Positions 60,319 to 64,000 of a stretch of DNA of 64,000 nt are shown one piece after another. This DNA comes from Acidobacteriota bacterium. Lineage in GTDB: Bacteria > Acidobacteriota > Blastocatellia > RBC074. The notes under the pieces were generated by a model. That model did no database searches. It worked only from the letters and a program-made list of their open reading frames with translations, and had not been told where the DNA came from. The DNA lies in the NCBI GenBank assembly GCA_016196035.1, contig JACPYM010000022.1, positions 124,001 through 188,000 on the forward strand, given 5' to 3'. The stretch's first letter is position 1. Each line of letters begins with the position of its first letter. A program made the position numbers and the translations under genes.

Positions 60319-60795
60319 TCAAAAGTTATAAAGTTGCTTAGGGACACCCAACGCCAGCGCAAGCAGCAAGCTGATCAATAGCCAAGCAATAGATGAAATC
60401 ATAGGTGAGGGTAGATGCTCCCCTAGCATCCCAATGCGATAGCGAATAATCCAATATGCAGATTGCAACGTGACAAAAATTGGCAGCCCGTAAGCCCAAC
60501 CACGTGGAATAAACAAGCTCAGTAGTTCTGGTACTCCCCATAAAACTATCAGGAGCAAGCAGGCAACAACCAGCAAAAACCCGATATATTGGGTGAGGCT
60601 TTTATTCTTTGGTTTAAAGTTCGGCGACAGCCAGTAAAGCGGAAGAAGTACCACAGGAAGAACCAAACATTTGCTGACAATTGTCGGTAGATGCCAGATT
60701 CGAGCTGGAATATCTCCTAAATACACAGACAAGAAAATGGCGACAAATTCCGCCCAACCAAGCTTTGAGCGAGTTACTGTTTTTGCGTCTTCCAT
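60319..60795 (-). CDS. Small membrane protein, low-GC orphan
   Basis: 158 residues with four hydrophobic helices (LVLPVVLLPLYWL, IGFLLVVACLLLIVLWGVPELLSLF, GLPIFVTLQSAYWII, SIAWLLISLLLALALGV). No family recognised. The DNA is visibly richer in A and T than the ATP-grasp genes on either side, which suggests recent transfer. ATG 60795 was chosen over TTG 60807. The stop is 9 bases upstream of the next ATP-grasp start. Confidence 0.65.
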   Translation of the reverse strand: MEDAKTVTRSKLGWAEFVAIFLSVYLGDIPARIWHLPTIVSKCLVLPVVLLPLYWLSPNFKPKNKSLTQYIGFLLVVACLLLIVLWGVPELLSLFIPRGWAYGLPIFVTLQSAYWIIRYRIGMLGEHLPSPMISSIAWLLISLLLALALGVPKQLYNF

Positions 60796-60850
60796 AGCCT
60801 TAACCAAACAACTTTGCAGTAAGAGCGGCCGGCGTTAGAATGTCGCCGCT

Positions 60851-61219
60851 ATGTCAACAGCACCTTTAATGAGCAAAGAATATGTCACCAAACTTGAGTT
60901 CGAGTTTGAAGGCCAGCCCCGCATCGCCTACCGCATCGCGGGCACGCGCATCTCGCTCGATTCGGTTATTTACGCCTGGCGGCAAGGGGAATCGGCAGAC
61001 GGCATCGTGGATTGCTACCCATCGCTCACTCAGGAACAAGTCCACGGGGCGCTTGCGTTCTACCTTGCTAACCAAGCCGAATTTGACGAGTACTTGCGGC
61101 AAGGTCAAGAAGACTTCGAGCGGATGCGCCAAAAAAGCCAGGAAGATATGCGTCAAAATCGCCCGGAGCTTTACCAAAAGTTGCAAGCAGCCAAAGCGCA
61201 ACGCCGCCAAGCCGCGTGA
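60851..61219 (+). CDS. DUF433 antitoxin-like protein
   Basis: 122 residues. GQPRIAYRIAGTRISLDSVIYAWRQGESADGIVDCYPSLTQEQVHGALAFYLAN is the DUF433 domain (helix-turn-helix type, found as antitoxin of DUF5615). The C-terminus is a charged helix (EDFERMRQKSQEDMRQNRP). It shares TGATG with the next gene. It is on the opposite strand to the surrounding ATP-grasp row. Confidence 0.85.
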   Translation: MSTAPLMSKEYVTKLEFEFEGQPRIAYRIAGTRISLDSVIYAWRQGESADGIVDCYPSLTQEQVHGALAFYLANQAEFDEYLRQGQEDFERMRQKSQEDMRQNRPELYQKLQAAKAQRRQAA

Positions 61220-61578
61220 TGCCCCTTATGCCAATTCGTTTCCAAGCCGATTACGACTTCAACCACAGAATCATCCGCGCGGTGCGCACTTGTGTTCCGG
61301 CCATAGATTTTCAAACTGCCCACCGCGCCCAACTCATCGGTTTGCCTGACAGAGAGGTCTTATCCGTTGCTGCGTTTGAAGGGCGCATTCTGGTTTCGCA
61401 CGATGTGACCACCATGCCCAGCCACTTCGCTGCTTTCATCACTCAACAAAACAGCCCAGGCGTACTGCTTATTCCGCAAAGCCTCTCCATCAGCCGGGCC
61501 GTCGAAGACCTTGTGATCATCTGGAGCGCGTCTGAGCCTGAAGAATACGCCAACACCATTACTTGGCTACCGCTTTGA
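61219..61578 (+). CDS. DUF5615 PIN-like toxin
   Basis: 119 residues. IRFQADYDFNHRIIRAV, REVLSVAAFEGRILVSHDVTTMPSHFAAF and VLLIPQSLSISRAVEDLVIIW match DUF5615, a PIN-domain-like ribonuclease group with Asp residues at similar places (D near residue 11 and SHD near 61). It overlaps the convergent ATP-grasp gene 3 by 20 bases. The pair is a probable toxin-antitoxin module. Confidence 0.83.
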   Translation: MPLMPIRFQADYDFNHRIIRAVRTCVPAIDFQTAHRAQLIGLPDREVLSVAAFEGRILVSHDVTTMPSHFAAFITQQNSPGVLLIPQSLSISRAVEDLVIIWSASEPEEYANTITWLPL

Positions 61579-62353
61579 GAATGTAATCCGCCAGCAACTC
61601 CGCCGCATCCGGCACGCCCTTAAACCCCGGAAACGTGTTGATGTCCACCACGAACGGCTTCCCTTCTGACGTGATGATGTCCAGGCCGAACAGGTCAATG
61701 CCGAACGCCTGCCCGCACGCCAGACAAATCTGCCGCATCTCTTCGGGCACCTCGAAGGCTTCGCCCAGCTTGTCTTCCAGCGTCTTGGGCGGCCAGACGC
61801 GGCGCACGCCGAAGACCTTGTCGCCGATCACGTACAGCTTGTAATCGCGCCCGTCCGGCTTGTGCAGCCGTTGCGCAAAGAACAGATCATCCGAGGTGAC
61901 GTTCGCCAGTTCGTCCGCACTGTGAATCATCTGCACGCCACGCCCTTGCGAAGCGCCCCAAAATGGTTTGACGACCAGCGGCCCACGGGTGAGCAAGCCC
62001 GCCAACTGTTCGGCCTTCCCGGCGAAAAAGGTCGCGGGCAACGGCACGCCCGCGCGTTGCAGCACTTGCGTAGACAGAATCTTGTCCTTCATCAGCACAA
62101 CAGTCGGGTACGGATTGAGAATCCGCGCGCCCAGCCCGTGCAGCAATCCAGCGTAACCAAGCGCTGTCTCGGTGCCTGCTTTGAGCAAATACAGATCGTG
62201 CGTGTTTTGGATAGCGGCGACGTCATTGCACTGCGCGTCTGGATAGATCATCTCGACGACATGGCCGCGCGCGGTCAGCAAGTCCGCCGCCTGTTGCATC
62301 ACGGAGCCGCTGCGGCCCGCTTTTTCCTGGGTAGAGATAACGCCGATTTTCAT
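61559..62353 (-). CDS. ATP-grasp enzyme 3 of 4 (ITPK/RimK-like)
   Basis: 264 residues. LYLLKAGTETALGYAGLLHGLGA, LVVKPFWGASQGRGVQM (ATP Lys and glycine loop), DYKLYVIGDKVFGVRRVWPPKTLEDK and GIDLFGLDIITSEGKPFVVDINTFPGFKGVPD. The last two blocks match the ITPK-like pattern described for copies 1 and 2. Its 3' end overlaps the DUF5615 gene coming from the other strand. Substrate unknown. Confidence 0.85.
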   Translation of the reverse strand: MKIGVISTQEKAGRSGSVMQQAADLLTARGHVVEMIYPDAQCNDVAAIQNTHDLYLLKAGTETALGYAGLLHGLGARILNPYPTVVLMKDKILSTQVLQRAGVPLPATFFAGKAEQLAGLLTRGPLVVKPFWGASQGRGVQMIHSADELANVTSDDLFFAQRLHKPDGRDYKLYVIGDKVFGVRRVWPPKTLEDKLGEAFEVPEEMRQICLACGQAFGIDLFGLDIITSEGKPFVVDINTFPGFKGVPDAAELLADYILKAVAK

Positions 62354-62692
62354 GGGTTGCTATGTACTCAAGCCCCAACGGGGCGAAATTCAATAGCCAG
62401 GGGCAAAACGCAGTGACGCCCCTGGTTGGTGGCGGTAAATTTGACAAGCCCTGAAGGGGCGAAATTCCGCTTATGTATTGCGCCCTTTCAGGGCTTTTCA
62501 ATTGCTTGACCTGCTGACCTAGTACTCCATCAAGCTGTAAGTGATGGATGCTGAGAGCGCATCCGGGATGTAGGGCGGGATTAAATCCCGCCCTACATCC
62601 CTCATTTTCAGCTTGATGGAGTACTAGGGCGTTGCCCTAGGCTTTTCTATTTTGCCCCGTTGGGGCGGCAGAACATTTGCGCCGAACCACAA
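62354..62692. repeat. Nested intergenic repeats: GCCCCAACGGGGC family with an inserted inverted repeat
   Basis: No gene. Outer GCCCCAACGGGGC (62372-62384) and GCCCCGTTGGGGC (62654-62666) are complementary. Between them are GCCCTGAAGGGGCG (62448) and CGCCCTTTCAGGGC (62481) and, nested within, CTAGTACTCCATCAAGCTG (62519-62537) with its exact complement at 62609-62627, which encloses GGATGTAGGGCGGGATT / complement (62566-62600). It looks like one repeat inserted into another. Confidence 0.75.
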
Positions 62693-63085
62693 TTACGGCA
62701 ACCGCCACGGTGGGTTGAGCCGATTCTCGCCTGCGTAATACAGACAAATCTGGTTGCCATCGGGATCGCGCAAATAACATTCACGCCAAAGCCAGGGTTG
62801 ATCCACTGGCTCGCTTTCAAATTCAATGCCTTGTTCTTTCAACTCTGCCACCCGCGCATCCAAATCAGCACACTCGAAATAGACCACGACACCGGGTTGC
62901 ACTGGCGCGTGCTCTGCCAAATGAATCGAGAAGGTCGCGCCGCCTTCCGGGCATTCAAACCGTGCGTATTTCGGCAGGTCTTCGACAATCTGCCGCAAAC
63001 CGAGCTTGCAGTAAAACTGGATTGCGGCGGCTACGTTGGTGGATGGCACGGTGACTTGGTTTAAGTTCATCTTGACGCTACTCAT
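62693..63085 (-). CDS. VOC-superfamily (glyoxalase/bleomycin resistance-like) protein
   Basis: 130 residues. LNQVTVPSTNVAAAIQFYCKLGLRQIVED, PGVVVYFECADLDARVAELKEQGIEF and CYLRDPDGNQICLYYAGEN match the VOC fold (H/Q...E...D-P-D-G-N). Metal ligands differ from classic glyoxalase I because His is replaced by Gln at the first position. Role unknown. The start overlaps the broken hicA gene by 8 bases. Confidence 0.83.
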   Translation of the reverse strand: MSSVKMNLNQVTVPSTNVAAAIQFYCKLGLRQIVEDLPKYARFECPEGGATFSIHLAEHAPVQPGVVVYFECADLDARVAELKEQGIEFESEPVDQPWLWRECYLRDPDGNQICLYYAGENRLNPPWRLP

Positions 63086-63284
63086 TGCTCCCGGCCTGCT
63101 TCAGCGGTGGGATGCCCAAGTCTTTGCAAATCTTCAAGACCAACACATCTTTGATTTCAGTATGGCGTGGCACGGACGAACGGCGGTTGAGCGCTGGATT
63201 TTGCCACCAGGAATGGCGCGCACCTTCACGCACCAACTCACAGCCTTATTCGCGCAGATAGCGAAGTAAGGCGTGTCGCTTCAT
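63078..63284 (-). pseudogene. hicA: HicA toxin gene with an internal stop
   Basis: The frame reads MKRHALLRYLRE, then TAA at 63246-63248, then GCELVREGARHSWWQNPALN and VPRHTEIKDVLVLKICKDLGI, the expected HicA sequence with its G-x-x-H-S-like motif. Only the one stop codon breaks it. hicB upstream is intact and overlaps it by 4 bases. The toxin is probably not made, although readthrough is possible. Confidence 0.85.
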
Positions 63285-63493
63285 ACGGCCAACTGCTCTT
63301 GTTGGTAGCCAGCGCCAGCGGCCAAAAAGGCTTCCTGGCGATTGAACTCTAACGCCTCCTGCAACGTGACTTTGAGGCTTTCCAGCAATTCCTCGCGTGT
63401 GGCTTCCTGGCAATTGACGCCTGAAACTTCGGCAATCCAGCCGATCCACCAATCGCCGTCCTGTTGCACAATCGCGGTGTATTCGTTTTTCAT
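63281..63493 (-). CDS. hicB: HicB-type antitoxin (partner toxin is broken)
   Basis: 70 residues. YTAIVQQDGDWWIGWIAEVSGVNCQEATREELLESLKVTLQEALEFNRQ is a typical HicB fold (I..DGDWW.GWI.E..G.n.Q..T.eE....LK..L.Eal). GAGGAGGA precedes the ATG. It could serve as antidote against the other HicA (12752), or be a remnant; cross-talk is not shown. Confidence 0.85.
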   Translation of the reverse strand: MKNEYTAIVQQDGDWWIGWIAEVSGVNCQEATREELLESLKVTLQEALEFNRQEAFLAAGAGYQQEQLAV

Positions 63494-63507
63494 CACTTCC
63501 TCCTCAA

Positions 63508-64000
63508 TCATTGCGTGGTCACCCGCCGCTCTACAAAATCCGCCAGCAACTCGCTGCCATTCGGCACGCCCGTGTAATTCGGATAATCGTTGATCTCGAT
63601 CACCAGCGGCCCCTCGTCCGTAATGATCGTGTCCACGCCAAACAGTTCCAAGCCGAACAGCTTGCCACAACGGCGTCCCAGGTCTTCCAGTTCGGGCGTA
63701 ATCTTGACCAGCCCGGCGCGCGAGGGTTCGCCTTCCACACGTGGATTGAAGGGTGATTCTTTGCGCACGCCCCAAACCTGCTCGCCCGCGCCGTACAGTT
63801 TCAAATCGTAACCATCCGTCTTGAAATAGCGTTGCGCCAGCGCGACGGGTTCGACCCAATCGGTCGCGGCCATTTCTTCCGGCGTTTGCACGACCAGCAA
63901 GCCGCGCGAGTTGTCGCCGAAGATCGGTTTCAGAATGATCGGGTAATCAGCGGCGGGGATGTTGGCGGCCAGTTGCGCGATGCTGCCGAAATAGGTTTGC
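63508..64000 (-). CDS. ATP-grasp enzyme 4 of 4 (ITPK/RimK-like), start outside the window
   Basis: Only the C-terminal 163 residues are visible; the gene continues past 64000. IILKPIFGDNSRGLLVV (ATP Lys, glycine loop), DGYDLKLYGAGEQVWGVRKESPFNP and FGLELFGVDTIITDEGPLVIEINDYPNYTGVPNG. The last block has E-I-N-D-Y-P-N-Y, a slight change of the N-x-F-P-G-Y pattern. It is in the same orientation as the other three. Confidence 0.8.
   Translation of the reverse strand, partial: QTYFGSIAQLAANIPAADYPIILKPIFGDNSRGLLVVQTPEEMAATDWVEPVALAQRYFKTDGYDLKLYGAGEQVWGVRKESPFNPRVEGEPSRAGLVKITPELEDLGRRCGKLFGLELFGVDTIITDEGPLVIEINDYPNYTGVPNGSELLADFVERRVTTQ

Overview
The window looks like a chromosomal segment of an Acidobacteriota, most probably a Blastocatellia-like lineage. 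Two large secreted proteins carry the 'NAAFAPETI...GTNLA...FFVSSGQVNF(I/Y)(V/I)P' domain (TIGR03437) that is expanded in that phylum. The DNA is moderately GC-rich, most genes start with ATG behind a GGAGG-like site, and intergenic spaces are full of long inverted repeats. The taxonomy is inference. No rRNA, transposase, phage gene or CRISPR array was seen; there is one tRNA (Ala-GGC).

Layout. (1) 0-11.2 kb, plus strand: an exopolysaccharide-type cluster with an ATP-grasp enzyme (cut by the window edge), PHP phosphoesterase, methyltransferase, polysaccharide deacetylase, GDP-mannose/UDP-glucose dehydrogenase, a secreted TolB/TIGR03437 protein, a deacetylase-like unknown, two CelD/BcsL acyltransferases and a JmjC/cupin-like protein. 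(2) 11.2-20.6 kb, mostly minus: APC permease, HicBA, secreted M28 peptidase, Arg/Asp-rich secreted protein, pyruvate kinase, three consecutive TlpA-like thioredoxins and YacG. (3) 20.7-30.7 kb: secreted unknown, tRNA-Ala, YjbQ, CaCA antiporter, cystathionine beta-synthase, Gfo/Idh/MocA-type oxidoreductase, YkgJ cysteine-cluster protein, YdeP-type molybdoenzyme and a XisH/XisI pair. (4) 30.8-39.3 kb, plus: TPR-CHAT protease-like protein, aldose 1-epimerase, glycyl-tRNA synthetase with an extra segment, a three-repeat secreted protein and UppP. (5) 39.3-42.6 kb, minus: an NAD salvage operon (pncB, macro domain, nicotinamidase, NrtR-like regulator). (6) 42.7-50.4 kb: MNT/HEPN toxin-antitoxin, a beta-propeller surface protein whose start is disturbed by an octamer repeat, an arsR/arsI/arsN arsenic locus and a membrane protein with an amphipathic head. 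(7) 50.5-64 kb, minus: the most unusual part. It has an FHA-pseudokinase-MFS fusion, an NHL beta-propeller, a beta-propeller phytase, a stand-alone MFS paralogue and four separate ATP-grasp enzymes that resemble inositol-phosphate kinases (ITPK) more than RimK. Accessory units lie between them: a GxxExxY nuclease gene between inverted repeats, a DUF433/DUF5615 pair, a low-GC membrane protein and a HicBA pair with a broken toxin.

How the genes may work together. Region 1 makes, modifies and caps a surface polysaccharide. Region 5 recycles nicotinamide and ADP-ribose products back to NAD under an ADP-ribose-sensing regulator. Region 7 may be an inositol-(poly)phosphate or ATP-grasp-ligase pathway with dedicated transporters and a phospho-dependent (FHA) sensor built into one of them. 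This is the best candidate here for an undescribed system, and its function is inferred, not shown.
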